Shown: positions 47,773 to 59,405 of the stretch, one piece after another
Numbering within the stretch: position 1 is the first letter of the stretch
Layout of the letters: every line of letters begins with the position of its first letter
DNA from: Wolfiporia cocos
Lineage: Eukaryota; Basidiomycota; Agaricomycetes; Polyporales; Phaeolaceae
Direction of reading: 5' to 3'
Assembly: GCA_029448655.1 (NCBI GenBank)
Contig: JACCLO010000004.1
Location: forward strand, 2,976,001-3,040,000
DNA length: 64,000 nt
Position numbers and translations under genes: made by a program
The notes under the pieces: model-generated
The model's input: only the letters and a program-made list of their open reading frames with translations
The model's database searches: none
What the model was told of the DNA's origin: nothing

Positions 47773-49814
47773 ATGTTCCAACGCGATCCTCGTGCCGGTG
47801 CTTTTCTCGGTGGCGACAGGGTATCCGGGCAGGATATACGCGACCAAAATGGTATGTGCGACCTCTGTTGCATGTTCTGGTGGATGCTCATCCTGACACG
47901 CCCGCGCAGTGCTCGCTGCACAGACAATTGCGAACATCGTGAAAAGCTCATTAGGGCCGATGGGCCTTGACAAAATGCTGGTGGATAACATCGGAGTATG
48001 TGCTCCGTACATCCGCACTGTGTCTAGCTTACCCCGCTTCGGTCAGGAAGTCACTATTTCCAATGACGGCGCAACCATTCTCTCTCTACTCGCGGTCGAG
48101 CACCCAGCGGGCCGTGTCTTCGTCGACCTCGCTCAGAAGCAAGACAAGGAGGTCGGGGACGGAACAACTTCCGTGGTCCTCATCGCGGCGGAGCTCCTCC
48201 GGAGGGCAAATGAGCTCGTCAAGCAGAAGATCCACCCCACTACGATCATCACAGGATACCGGCTCGCGTGCAGGGAAGCATGCAAATTCATGCAAGATCA
48301 ACTCAGCGTAAAGGTGGACGCGTTGGGCAGGGAGGCGTTGATTAACGCGGCCAAGACCAGCATGTCGAGCAAGATCATTGGAGGGTGAGTGGTAATGATG
48401 CTGTACGCGTCGATTTCAAGTTATGAGCAACAAACAGAGACGACGACCTCTTTGCCCCCATGGCTGTCGATGCTATGTTAGCAGTGAAGACGATTAACAG
48501 CCGCGGAGATATCAAGTACCCTGTGAAGGCCGTTAACGTCCTCAAAGCGCACGGTCGTAGTGCACGGGAGTCGTTGTTTGTGAAGGGGTATGCGCTGAAC
48601 TGTACGGTGGCGAGCCAAGGCACGTATTCTCATGTTATCTGACAATGAGACACATCATAACGCTGCATTCTAGCTATGAAAACGCGCATCACAAACGCCA
48701 AGATTGCATGTCTGGATATCAACCTGCAGAAGGCTCGCATGCAACTTGGTGTGCAGATCCTTGTTGATGATCCGAACCAACTCGAAGATATTCGCAAGCG
48801 GTATGGATCAATGCCTCTTAGTGGTGTCTCATGAACTGAGAGGACTGCAGTGAATCTGACATCACAATTGAGCGCATCCGCAAAATCCTAGCCGCGGGTG
48901 CAAATGTTGTATTGACAACTAAGGGGATCGACGACCTGTGCCTCAAGGAGTTCGTGGAAGCTGGTGCCATGGCTGTCCGCAGGTGTAGGAAAGAGGACCT
49001 CCGTCGTATCGCGAAAGCCACTGGTGGTACCCTTGTGTCCAGCCTTGCAAACCTTGAGGGAGAGGAGTCTTTCGAGGCAAGCTACCTCGGGACGGCAGAA
49101 GAAGTTGTCCAGGAGAGGATCTCGGACGACGAGCTTATCCTCATCAAAGGAACCAAGGTCGTCAGTTCTTCCTCAATCGTTCTGCGGGGCGCGAATGACT
49201 ACATGCTTGACGAGATGGAGAGAGCGCTACATGACACACTGAGTATCATCAAGCGCACCCTCGAGAGTGGCGCTGTGGTCCCTGGTGGTGGTGCTGTTGA
49301 AACCGCGCTCTCCATCTACCTGGAGAACTTTGCCACAACACTAGTATGTGTCATTTTGCGAGCATTTAGCGAATTGTCGTGCTCATGACATCGCAGGGTT
49401 CGAGAGAACAGCTTGCTATCGCGGAATTCGCGAGCGCTCTTCTCGTCATCCCGAAGACACTTGCAGTAAACGCCGCCAAAGATTCTACGGAGCTAGTGGC
49501 GAAGCTGCGCGCCTATCACAACGCCGCTCAAAATGCCCCCGCGGGGGATCCCAAGAAGGCTCTGTTGCGGTACGGCCTCGACCTGCTGAACGGTGAAGTG
49601 AGGGACAACGTCACGGCGGGCATCTTGGAGCCTACCGTGAGCAAAGTCCGCAGTCTCAAGTCGGCATTTGAGGCCGCGGTGTCGCTTCTGCGTATCGACG
49701 ATGCGATTCAATGTGTACCTGGTGAGTGCATGTCCTGGTTCTTCGGTCGGGCGGCTGTCTGACCGATGACGAATTGCAGAATCGAAGGGTGAACCGGATC
49801 CCCACGGACATTGA
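47773..49814 (+). CDS. CCT1: T-complex chaperonin subunit alpha (CCT1 / TCP1)
   Basis: One of eight subunits of the cytosolic TRiC/CCT chaperonin that folds actin and tubulin with ATP. Starts [20 protein letters not shown] at 47773. Exons join as [66 protein letters not shown] (ATP-binding motif GDGTT), [147 protein letters not shown] and [20 protein letters not shown] before the stop TGA at 49812-49814. About 560 residues. The paralogue assignment to alpha rests on the apical-domain block KGYALNC...[10 protein letters not shown]. Confidence 0.94.
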
Positions 49815-50180
49815 TGTCGGACCAGAAGGGTAATGGGAAGCTGTAGTCGATAATAGCGATTGTCATACTCTGCATGTAATGTACACCAATCTGCTCTGAG
49901 AGTCATGCTAAGGCATACGAAGACGTTGCTACCTTGAGCCACAATTGAGCTGTGGCTTCCGCGCCACAGAGGCGCGTCAATGTCACGGCGTGATGTGTAG
50001 CATCAGGAGCGACGTAACGCGTCGTGCTCACGTGCTGGACCGCGCTGTTGGTTTAGCGAGCATCCCGCGTCGGCCACTAACATCATCAACCTGCTCGTCA
50101 TCTCCTCCCATTGTCTCTCTCCTTTGTTGGTCGCTGTCGAGCCTTTTGTAATTGAGCGCAATCTATGAATCGGAGGCTCT
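49815..50180. promoter_or_regulatory. CDC27 upstream region
   Basis: 366 bp between CCT1 and CDC27. An ACGCGT lies at 50017-50022, about 160 bp before the chosen ATG, and a CACGTG at about 50029-50034. Inferred, not shown, to be regulatory. Confidence 0.4.
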
Positions 50181-53161
50181 ATGCCTAACGAAGCCACGCT
50201 GTCCCCACATTTGTGTCAACGCTTCAGCACGCTCGTATGGTCATGCCTTGATGCCGATCTACACAAATCTGCGCTCTTCTATGCCGAGCGGTACTTCGCG
50301 CTGGACACGAGCAACCACGATGCCCGCCACCTATACGCAACTGCGCTCTTGCGGTCTGGACAGCCGCATTCTGCTTTCTTCTTCGTGAATCTCCCGGTGC
50401 AGTCGTGCTGTAGTGGATGTCTGGAGATCAAGGCCAAGTGTTGCTCTGCGTTGGGACGGCACCGAGAGGCCCGGGAGGCACTTGAGGAGAGCCTGCAAGA
50501 CGTGTCATATACTCCATCACGTTCGTATATCTATATTCCAGTGTTGCACGCCCTTACGCGATGCTCGGCGCGTCTAACATGCAGCCTCGATGGGCCCTCG
50601 GGCAGCGAGGTCATTCCCAGAAGAGTCGATACTGCATTGTCGCGCAGGTACTATGGCAGTCAAGGGGAACCTTCCGCAGAACGCATTGTCCAGCTTCCGG
50701 CGGGCACTATTGCTCAATCCCTTCCTTTGGGAGGCATTTGAGGGCCTCTGCTCCTTAGGTGAAGTCTGCATTACGTGACGCTACGCCGATGCGTCTGACG
50801 CCTGATCAGGCAAGGTGCCAGAGATTGACGAGCTCTTTCCTGCGCGACCAGTGCCGGTTAAACCGGGTCCCTCAGACGAAGGAAGACCTGTCCCAAATGC
50901 AACAGGTGCCGGATTTTTCACGCCTGACGCTGGCAACGGCGGTAACCTCTTTCGTGCGTCGAAGCCCGACGCAGGCGTACCTCCCCTGTATAGGATGGAT
51001 CAGCCGGTAGGGCCACGAGACTCCATGTGAGCAGAAGCCACCATCGTTTGGGCTACACCCCTTACTCCACTTCCTTCAGCGCGACAGCAGATTCCTCCTA
51101 TTACCCTGAAGCGTCCTTTCTTCAAGCGCAGATGCGTACGAGCAGGTCGCAACCAACAGGTTTGTTGGGGACTCAACCACCAGCTGTGCGTCCTCTTTCT
51201 TCCGCAGATGAGGCGGGCCCGGTGACCAAGAGGCTGCGCTCTAATGTGCGGCAGCGCACGGCTCCGCCCTCCTCGAACGCCGCGGACGCGAATACAAATA
51301 TGAAACCGTCCAAGTCTGCGGGCGCACTGGGGGCGGACGATAACTCAAAAAGCTCAAAGGCACGCGCACGCCCGGCCCTGACAATTGCTAACATCTTCTC
51401 ATCTTCCGGTCGCGCCCAGACTGCGGCGGCACCCTCTAGGTCTCACACCGCCGGCACGGGCGTTGGAAAGAGCTCGCGCGAGCTGGCCTCCACCGCGGTC
51501 ACGAGACGCAGCACGCGTTTGGCAGGCGGAACGAGCAGCAAAGCATTCGCGGCTAAGGCACGTTTTGTGTCGTAATTCGGTACAGCGTTCGTCTCATATC
51601 GCATGACGTGCTTCTGTCGCGTAGGCTGTCAGAGATCGTCGACGCTTGCAGCCCAAGCTCCGAGCGACAACCGTGGATTCCGACGCGGACGAAGACGCGA
51701 TACCCAGAGGTAGGCAAGCGAGTCTTTCGCGCGTACTTCACCGGAGTCTCTCACACCAATCCCACATGTCCAATTTAGATTCGTCCCCGGGACCGAGCAC
51801 ATGGACAGCGGCGCAAGAACAGGCTGCGCAAGAAGCGTACGACGCAGAAATGGCCGATCACCACATTTACGAACTCATGCGCGTATTCGCGCGCGCCACA
51901 AGAGCGATGGCGCTGTATGACTGCCGAATGTGCCTAGAAGAATTGGAGAAGCTACCCTTGGGTCATCAACGGTCCGCTTGGGTCATGGCTATGGTCGGTA
52001 AAGCACATTATGAACTTGGCGAGTATGCTGCCGTACGTGTTGATCCGTTTTGACTCACCGTGTTCTCCGCGGCTCATTTGGGGGCACAGGCTGAGCGTGC
52101 ATTTGAGGCTGTGAGAAACCTCGAGCCTTATCGCATATGGGATATGGAAGTGTTCTCCACGCTGCTTTGGCACTTGCAGCGGAACGTAAGGCTGTCATTC
52201 CTCGCGCAGGAACTGGTCGCGACGGACCCGAAAGCCCCGCAGGCGTGGATTGCTGTCGGCAACTGCTTCTCCCTGCAAAAGGAGCGTTCCCAGGCTCTGA
52301 CTTGTTTTCGACGGGCGGCACAGCTAGATTCAAACTGCGCCTACGCGTACACGCTGAGCGGACACGAGTCGATCGACGAGGACCTGGATAAGGCTATCAA
52401 CTTCTTTCAAACCGCCTTACGTGCTGATCCACGACACTACAATGCCTGGTGCGTGATATGTTTTCGCTCGCTGATTGGTCGCATGTATTCTCTTCGTGGG
52501 GCTGCTTATCTTTACGCCTTTGCGCGGGATTCACCAGGTATGGGTTGGGCACGTGCTATATGCGGATGAGCAAAATTCGCCTTGCCGACTACCACTACCG
52601 GCGAGCAGCAGAGATACACCCTCAAAATGCAGTGTTGTTAGGATGCGTGGGCATGGTGAGTGTGGTCACGAGGGTTGCGAAGAGGGCAAACGCTAAACTG
52701 TGATTGCCCGGCACCGTGCGAACAGGTCACCGAGCGAGTAGGGGAGCGCGAGAAGGCGCTGGATCTGTTCAATCAAGCAGTGCGACTCTCGCCGGACAAC
52801 GCGTTGGTGCGATACCGGCGTGCCAAAATCCTTATCTCTATGAGGAGATACACGGTTAGTGTTTACGGCCTCTCCCCAGGGTGGCGGAACCATTAAATGA
52901 TGCACGTTGCGGTGTGACACTGCCTATTGTAATGCGCAGGCGGCAGTGGAAGATCTAGAATACCTGCGGGACACGTCGCCAGAGGAGTCTAACGTGATCT
53001 TCCAGCTTGCGAAGGTGTATCGGCTGCTCGGGGATGAGGTCAAGTCGGCACAGCTGCTGGCCGTTGCCCGGGACGTGTCGCCCAAGAGCGTGAACAAGCT
53101 CCGGAAGCTGCTGGAGACGGTGAAGGACAGCGAGGCAGCGGATGTGATGGACGAGGGCTGA
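50181..53161 (+). CDS. CDC27: Anaphase-promoting complex subunit 3 (CDC27 / APC3 / nuc2), TPR protein
   Basis: A tetratricopeptide-repeat subunit of the APC/C ubiquitin ligase that docks Cdc20 and Cdh1. N-terminal TPRs: LVWSCLDADLHKSALFYAER, DARHLYATALLRSGQPHSAF, CLEIKAKCCSALGRHREARE, AVKGNLPQNALSSFRRALLL, NPFLWEAFEGLCSLG. A disordered Ser/Ala-rich linker of about 300 residues follows (50830-51780). C-terminal TPRs: MRVFARATRAMALYDCRMCL, MVGKAHYELGEYAAAERAFE, VFSTLLWHLQRNVRLSFLAQ, AWIAVGNCFSLQKERSQALT, RAAQLDSNCAYAYTLSGHE, INFFQTALRADPRHYNAW, YGLGTCYMRMSKIRLADYHY, GEREKALDLFNQAVRLSPDN, AVEDLEYLRDTSPEESNVIF. Stop at 53159-53161. About eight introns. Start 50181 chosen because exon 1 is open from it; no upstream Met fits. 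Confidence 0.94.
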
Positions 53162-53748
53162 TGTGGGACTATTTCCGTTGTACATAGGACTGTCTACACG
53201 ATCGCGACTGCTGGGGTGCTCGTGTGCGGTGATGAGGCGATGGATGAGGCAAGCGCGGAGCTGGGAGCGCGCGGGGTTGCGGTTATCGGTAGAAGCCGAG
53301 TCCGCCCGACAGAGTGGGATCAGCTTAAGCGATTGAGTCACCGTGCACGCGTCACACCGTCGCTATAAGAGCCCATCCGACCTGTCCGCTCCTCACCGCC
53401 ATCTGCCTCCCCCTAGCCACCATGTCCGTCTAGATCACGCCCAGTCCGCGCGCCTTGCCTCTTATTTCTTGACACGCCTCGACCCCCTCCAAGTCGGCGA
53501 GCCACAGAAACAAGTATGGTCAACACGTCCGTCCATAAATCAAAGAACGGCACCATTCTGTTCGAGCCCTTCATCGTCTACCGCATACACCGGTAACCAA
53601 GTGTTCACTCGTCTGCCTCGTGCGTATTGCCTGCCACACCCGCGTCCGGCTCCTAACGCGTGTCCGCCTTGTGCAGAACGCACCGCCCCTTTTTCGCGTC
53701 GCTCAACCGATTCCGACACCGCATACACCACACTTATCGCCCCCGTAC
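53162..53748. other. Spacer and upstream region of the acidic protein gene
   Basis: 587 bp. The plus-strand frames at 53343 and 53620 have biased Pro/His/Arg composition and no homology I know. An ACGCGT lies at 53347-53352. Confidence 0.35.
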
Positions 53749-54660
53749 ATGTCCGCCGCGTCCGCATCTATGACTTCGTCTTTGCTGGGCTTGGCCCGCT
53801 CCAAGTTGCACTCCGCGGTGGGCGGAAGCGTCAAAGACAGCTGCAGCCTGCACCGCTGGGTACTCCTCAAAAACTCCATGATCCGCTCTCACCCTCTGGA
53901 CGTTGCTCCAGCAGCATCGGACAAGGCTGATGTACCATATGTGTGTAGTCGACAGGAAGATGAGCGCACCGAAGACGAGGACGAAGAGGTTGCCTTTATG
54001 TTTCCCGACCCTGATGCGCTCAGCTCGCCAGGAGCTGGGCCCAGCGACTCGGAGAACGAATGGCTAGATTCGCTTCTAGAGAGCCTTGGTGGAGAAGACG
54101 AGCTTGAGGGGGACGAAGCGCTGTCAGTCTCGGCTCTGTCGCCAGACGATGACGACGAACCGCTAAGTCCCCTATATTCGCCCATGTCTTCATCCGACGA
54201 TCTTGTCGATGATACCAGCTACTTTTGTAATCCCCATGCAATCCCCATTCCTTATCCTGTACCATATCCACCTCTCCCCTCGCATATGCCGACCTGGCTC
54301 GACGTCGAGCCGTCCGCCGATTCTCTCTTGGACTCGAGCCTGCCGCTGTACCAAGACCCCCTCCCCTATTTTGATCTCGACGACACAGAAGATCTTCCTG
54401 TGCCCGACGCTATAGAGGACACTTCGGACGACGAGTCGGATGCGCCCCTGACGCCATTCGATCATTCGACGTCATCTCTAGACCCTGCTTCGATTCCCCT
54501 ACCTCCTGACCAGCGGCGGCCTCGTTCTCTACCTCAAGTATATGTTGATATGGATGATGCATACTTCTACCCTTTTGAGCTCGACCCCTCACCTACTCAC
54601 GATGACTCCCCCATTGATACTGCTCGTGTCCTCCGCCCGTCTCTCTACCAGGAGTGCTAG
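53749..54660 (+). CDS. Acidic hypothetical protein, about 303 aa
   Basis: One open frame from an ATG at 53749 (MSAASASMTSSLLGLARSKL) to the stop at 54660. The first 60 residues could form helices (LLGLARSKLHSAVGGSVKD, LHRWVLLKNSMIRSHP). The rest is strongly acidic and Ser/Pro-rich, with several patches of Asp-Asp-Glu and repeated PLTP/PLSP-like sites. An aromatic acidic end DDAYFYPFELDPS precedes RPSLYQEC. The composition recalls a transcription activation domain, but this is inference from composition only. No known domain. Confidence 0.6.
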   Translation: MSAASASMTSSLLGLARSKLHSAVGGSVKDSCSLHRWVLLKNSMIRSHPLDVAPAASDKADVPYVCSRQEDERTEDEDEEVAFMFPDPDALSSPGAGPSDSENEWLDSLLESLGGEDELEGDEALSVSALSPDDDDEPLSPLYSPMSSSDDLVDDTSYFCNPHAIPIPYPVPYPPLPSHMPTWLDVEPSADSLLDSSLPLYQDPLPYFDLDDTEDLPVPDAIEDTSDDESDAPLTPFDHSTSSLDPASIPLPPDQRRPRSLPQVYVDMDDAYFYPFELDPSPTHDDSPIDTARVLRPSLYQEC

Positions 54661-55094
54661 TGCCATTTGTTCCACTATAACCCCCTCCCTGTGTTCGACT
54701 GTCTGTCGTACTGTACTTGCTCGCGTGCTCTCCATCCCATGTCCATATAATTGCGTTCGTTTGCGGAATCAGAGTGTCGATATCGCAATATAGGTAGCAT
54801 TCTTCTATAGAATGAAATCTACATCCTCGTATCTTCCTAAGGAAAGACGGCCGATGACTGGTGTCCTGTTGCTAAATCCGCTCTAGACCCACTTCTAGCT
54901 GAAGGTGCTGGCCGTGCAATCCCCGAGAGGAGAGCTACTGTGCGAAGAATGGAGATCGCGTCGGGCTATCTTGGGAGAGTCCAGAGCACACGACTCGTGA
55001 TATGAGCAAAACGGAAGCCACAACGGAACGGGATCACTCCCGCAATAGGATACGCGTACAGCGATAAGAAAACTGTAGGAGCCCCGAAACGCCA
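54661..55094. other. Convergent spacer
   Basis: 434 bp between two 3' ends. Nothing seen. Confidence 0.4.
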
Positions 55095-56224
55095 TCACGG
55101 ACCAGGGTCGCCGCCGTCAGCGCGCGTTCCATCAGCAGGGTCAATGCTGATAACTTTTGCTGGGTCCACCTGCAACGGGCCAGGTGGCAATTCCCACCAG
55201 TCCCTGCCCAAGTCCTCCGCGCTATCCGGACGCATGTGTTGTATTGCGGTGCTGTTGAACGCCGTCGGATGTGCCGAACAGATCGGAAGAGGACGGGAAG
55301 CCAGGTGAGGCGCTGTCAGCGTGGCCAAGAGCGTGTGAGAACATCCGGGCGACGAAAAAGTGTGGCAGGACCACGCACTCAGGCGCCAGACGCACGGGTT
55401 CGCCACGGCCAGCACACGCGCGGGGACGCTAGACACAGAGGGGGACGTCAGCGAGTGCCTGCAGGCGCACGGTCTGAAACCACACCTGTCGGCATACTCG
55501 CTTAGGACGTTGGCGATCAGGACGAGGTGTGGCAGGCGTGCGCGCGACCAGTTGGCACGGAGCAGGTTTTCGTAGAGCAGCAGGTCGCAATGCGGCATGA
55601 AGGCGATCGTGGGCCCCTCGAGCGCGTAGGCTGCACACTGCACGTTGCGATCAGCGAGGCGTCCGTGATCGCGTGAGGGGGGGCATGACGTGCCTTGTCC
55701 TCCGCGAGCCGGCTGATCCCCAGCGCGTCGAGCAGGCTGACGTCCTCGTTCGTGAACACGGGGTCATACGCGGACACCTTCGCGCGCTCCTGCCGAGGGA
55801 AGCGCGTCGGTGCGGGCAGGGGGTACATACGGCGGGACACACACTATGCTGAGCTCGTCGCAGATGGCGATTAGGAACGCGAGCTGCACGCGGGCCTCGC
55901 GCGTCACCGCGGGGCGCCCGAGGCCGAGGCAGAGCACCCGCGGCGCGTCGATGTGCAGCGCCGCGAGGGCATCGCACAGGAGCTCTGTGCGCAGAGGTCG
56001 GTGAGAGGATGCGCGGGAAGCGGGCACCACGGACGTTTGCTCTCGCGCAGCCAGTCGCTCGCCACCAGCTCCGCGCGCGCCCGCTCGAGCAGGACGGAGG
56101 GCGGGGTGGGGGCCGTGTCGGACCTTCCCCTGCGCTTCTTCCGATCCCGCGAGGGTGTGAACGTATCGGCGTAGTTAAACGTCGGAGGCACCTGAGATGA
56201 TGCATCCGATGTCGAGGGATCCAT
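55095..56224 (-). CDS. SRR1-domain protein
   Basis: Minus strand, from MDPSTSDASSQVPPTFNYAD (ATG at 56224) to a stop at 55095-55097. Exons join as DRKKRRGRSDTAPTPPSVLL, ERARAELVASDWLRESK, ELLCDALAALHIDAPRVLCL, GLGRPAVTREARVQLAFLIA, ICDELSI, then KVSAYDPVFTNEDVSLLDAL, GISRLAEDK, AYALEGPTIAFMPHCDLLLY, ENLLRANWSRARLPHLVLIA, NVLSEYADR and VDPAKVISIDPADGTRADGG. The order of GLG..S/T..A..QLAFL, YDPVF...D...L..LG and TIAFMPHCDLLLYENLL is that of the SRR1 domain, known from Arabidopsis SRR1 and the yeast Ber1 protein. Molecular activity is unknown in the family. About five short introns; exon edges are approximate. Confidence 0.85.
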
Positions 56225-58177
56225 GCTGTTAGATTTTGCGTGGAAGCTTCTGACCGGGCGAACGGATGAGAAATTCGGCCTTAATCTATAAAACTCTCTA
56301 TTGGCTCTTTTGAGCTGTGTGTTAGAAAATATCAATTGAGAGAAAACAAATTTAAGGACTTGCCCTAACTCAGCCTCTATGAAAGTCTCAAGGTACAATG
56401 CCGATGCCCATTCTTGGCCGATGGAAGTCACGTGGAGCAGTGTGGCGTACATTCGCTAAGCGCCAAGCGCCGCTAAATCCAGTACCAGACGCGCAGGGGC
56501 AATGCGAGAGACATTACTTGAGATAGAAAGCTTATCCGGCGAAGCGAGAAGTTTCCCAGCTAGGTTGGAACACAGCTGTTCTCACTGGGACCGGGGCGCT
56601 CTTTCTCAAAGCTCGGAGCGCTCACAACAAGCGCTACACCGCACACCGCTTTTAAAACGCCGACAAATACAGGTACAAAGGTATTAGGGCACAGGTGATG
56701 AGGTGGTATCTCTCCGTCAGTACATCTGTCCTTCACAGAAGCGTGACAGACCGCACATCCTAATATGATCCCTCAGATCTCGCATAGAAAACGGGACCAC
56801 TGTGAGTCATATACCTGTGCAAAACAGGGCTTCTCGGTCAGTCCGCTGCAGGCAGATAATACGAGAGCGGGTGCCTCGGCTAGCGCACGAGCGCCGAGCT
56901 AACCTGAATGAGAACCCATTGTGTAGCAGCCAACTATAAACAGATGAAAGCTGCCGAAGCCTCGAGGTGCACTGTTACTGTCTAGGCTATGTTCCATGGG
57001 CCGCAGTAAACGTAGATCAGTGATTTTCTAAGTAGACTCGAGTGCGGACCCGATCAACGTCGTGTAAGACGCATTCTTTGTGCTCCGCGGGTGTACTAGT
57101 GAACCACATCAGATGTCTGACGCTTGACGTACCAGTGTATCGCGACAAAGGCGGTATTCACAGGCCTCTCTCGACCACGGATAAATGATGGCGAGTTGAG
57201 AACACACCTGTTGCGATCATTTGCGTCCGAGATAGAATGGGGACCAAATCGGAATGTGTTGTCTGTACTCGCATAGCGCAGCCTGGGTCGTTGGCAGCAC
57301 TAGATCGTGTTCAGTATGGGAGTGAAGACAAAGAACCGTGGAGCGGCCCATGACAATGATGTCACATCATAACATTGAATCTCTATCAAACGCACAGGGA
57401 ACGCACTTGCCTTTGCCTTTGCCCTCATGACCACCCGGGTGGGAACAAACTGTATTCCAAGGTGGGATGCAGGACCCCCGGAAATCCGTTACAGTGGAGC
57501 GGACACGGTGCAACCACCTGTTCAGGCGAAGGTCCGAGAGAAGTCCGGGCACCTTGATCCCTCGTTCGTCAAAGACGCTTGGTCGAATGTCTGGACATTA
57601 GACTCTACGGCCTGAGCAAACCTGTCGATGTCCGGACACTCAATGTCAATTCAACCCAAGTACCTGCCAATCTGTACTCGAGCACGTAGCACCAATGACG
57701 ATCCTTGAATGTAATGTCACTCAGCCCCCGCATCGCATGGATAACATTTTGACCATCGCGATACACTGTTAACATGCCAGTTGACTTGCGGCATGTCCTA
57801 GTCGGACCTGTTGAGCCTTGGACCAGTTGTTCATCGAGGCGGTATGTCTTCTGAAGAGCCTTGGATCCACCGCTAGCCTTCCGAATGTCTCGAAGCAAGA
57901 GCGAGCCAGTGAGGGCCTGTCAGATGGTCCCAACGCGGATTTGACCAGGTGGCATCGGTAGTCGTATTCCGGACATGCACTACGACTTCCACGGGGATTT
58001 CTGCCTGTGCTCATCTCAAGATAGAACAAACAACGGACCAGTCGCTGTGACGATGTTCGGCGGTCATAGCAAGTCCCAGGGACACTGAACGCCAGCAGGG
58101 CAGTAGTGCGGCAGAGGATGAGTAGGTCATCAGATGTACATTTCGGATTTCATGAACGATGCTTCTCATCATGGCTC
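56225..58177. other. Long sparse stretch
   Basis: About 1.95 kb with no gene I can support. Frames at 57367-58029 on both strands are short, overlap each other and show no family. No repeat ends, terminal repeats or transposase runs were seen. Confidence 0.4.
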
Positions 58178-58910
58178 CTACAACGTCTGCAGTGCCCAGA
58201 GGTCGTCGCCGATGTACGTCACGGTCTCCACCCCCACGTCCTTATTCACCTTCTTCATCTCCTCAGTGTCGAGCTTAGTGATACCGATGCCGACGGCGTG
58301 CTCCTTTCCCTCCGCGTAGATGGCGACAGGCGTACCTGCAGGCATCGCAGCATCTGCTGGCGGCAAATAGCCTCCCGCCGACGTCAAACCCGGGCACATC
58401 ATGTGCGCGCCCGCAAGGAGGAAGCGGATAGCGCCACGGTCAATCCTGACCATAGGCAGGAGGAAGGGATCTGAAACAGCTCGCCTCAGTCAGTCGCCTT
58501 CAATGGAGCACGAGATAAGGCGGCCGTACACTTGTGCAGGAGACGGAGCGTGGGGTAGAACGGGCCGTCGAAGTGCTGGAAGAACAGAGGCTCTCCGTGG
58601 AACGTGTAGATGGAGATGTGGTCTCTGCTATCATGGAAATAGACCGATGGCGAGATCAGTGGCATCACACGGGTCGCGGGAAGGAACAGACCATTTCACG
58701 AGAGTCAAGGACTCCTTCTTCGGCCAGATTTGCTCCACAGTTTCTGATTCAACCTTCCACTGCGAAAGAAGAGATGCGCGAATTGATCGCTGTACAGATG
58801 ACTTGAGACTCGTCTGCCCGGAGACATCACTAGACGGGTTGAATCTGCGCGAGCATCGATGAGCCGGTTTCAGTCCATGCAGGCAGACAAGTGGCATACT
58901 TTTTGAACAT
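58178..58910 (-). CDS. TMA20: Tma20 / MCT-1 family PUA-domain translation factor
   Basis: A ribosome-associated factor which with its partner Tma22/DENR promotes 40S recycling and reinitiation. Four or so exons: MFKK (ATG at 58910) joins across an intron to [50 protein letters not shown]; then [32 protein letters not shown]; then [20 protein letters not shown], the PUA domain [36 protein letters not shown] and [20 protein letters not shown], ending QTL before the stop at 58178-58180. The split AAA AA|A TTC codon supports the first junction. About 180 residues, as expected. Confidence 0.93.
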
Positions 58911-59405
58911 TTTTCGTGTTCACTGTCGGCAGCGAATGTGAGATACTGACTCAGCGCAAGGTAGAAGCGCGACGAAGCCTACGGGTAGCTGCCAGTGAGT
59001 GTGGTAAAAGTGAGATGTGGTAAAAGTGAGATGGGATCGTAGAAACGAGATGCTATCTGCTATCTCGCTTGCACGTGGCCCATCAGATTGATTCGCGTGG
59101 CCACCAGGCACAGCGCATCGTCGAATGACGACAGTAGTCAGTCCTGCGGATGATGTAAAACGCTCAAAGATGAACTGGTTTATTTAGTTATGCGTGTACT
59201 ATCGACGCTGGGGAAAGTCCCAGTTACTGAGATATGGATCCCCGATCATCTCGGACAATGCCGAATGATATTGGCATTGGTCGGGCACTTGCACTTGGGA
59301 GTCGAACCAACTTCAACACGAACAACCACCCGGTAGGTGTTCTCTATCTTTCAAAGGTCTAAAAATTTATGAGAAGTGAGTTGCTTGTAGCCAGAAGACA
59401 TAGCG
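58911..59405. promoter_or_regulatory. Divergent spacer between TMA20 and F-box gene 1
   Basis: 495 bp between divergent starts, with a perfect tandem 16-mer at 59001-59032. No further feature recognised. Confidence 0.4.
59001..59032. repeat. Perfect tandem duplication of a 16-mer upstream of TMA20
   Basis: GTGGTAAAAGTGAGAT is present twice head to tail, about 90 bp before the TMA20 start. It could be replication slippage or a doubled binding site; the sequence alone does not tell. Confidence 0.85.

Noticed and set aside
47322..47951. Minus-strand frame of 209 codons across the CCT1 start
   Set aside because: Antisense to CCT1 exon 1 and to the upstream gene; no recognisable protein.
59280..59370. 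Possible minus-strand tRNA around GGTTCGACTCCCAA
   Set aside because: Two of five T-stem pairs fail and no matching 5' acceptor strand is seen.
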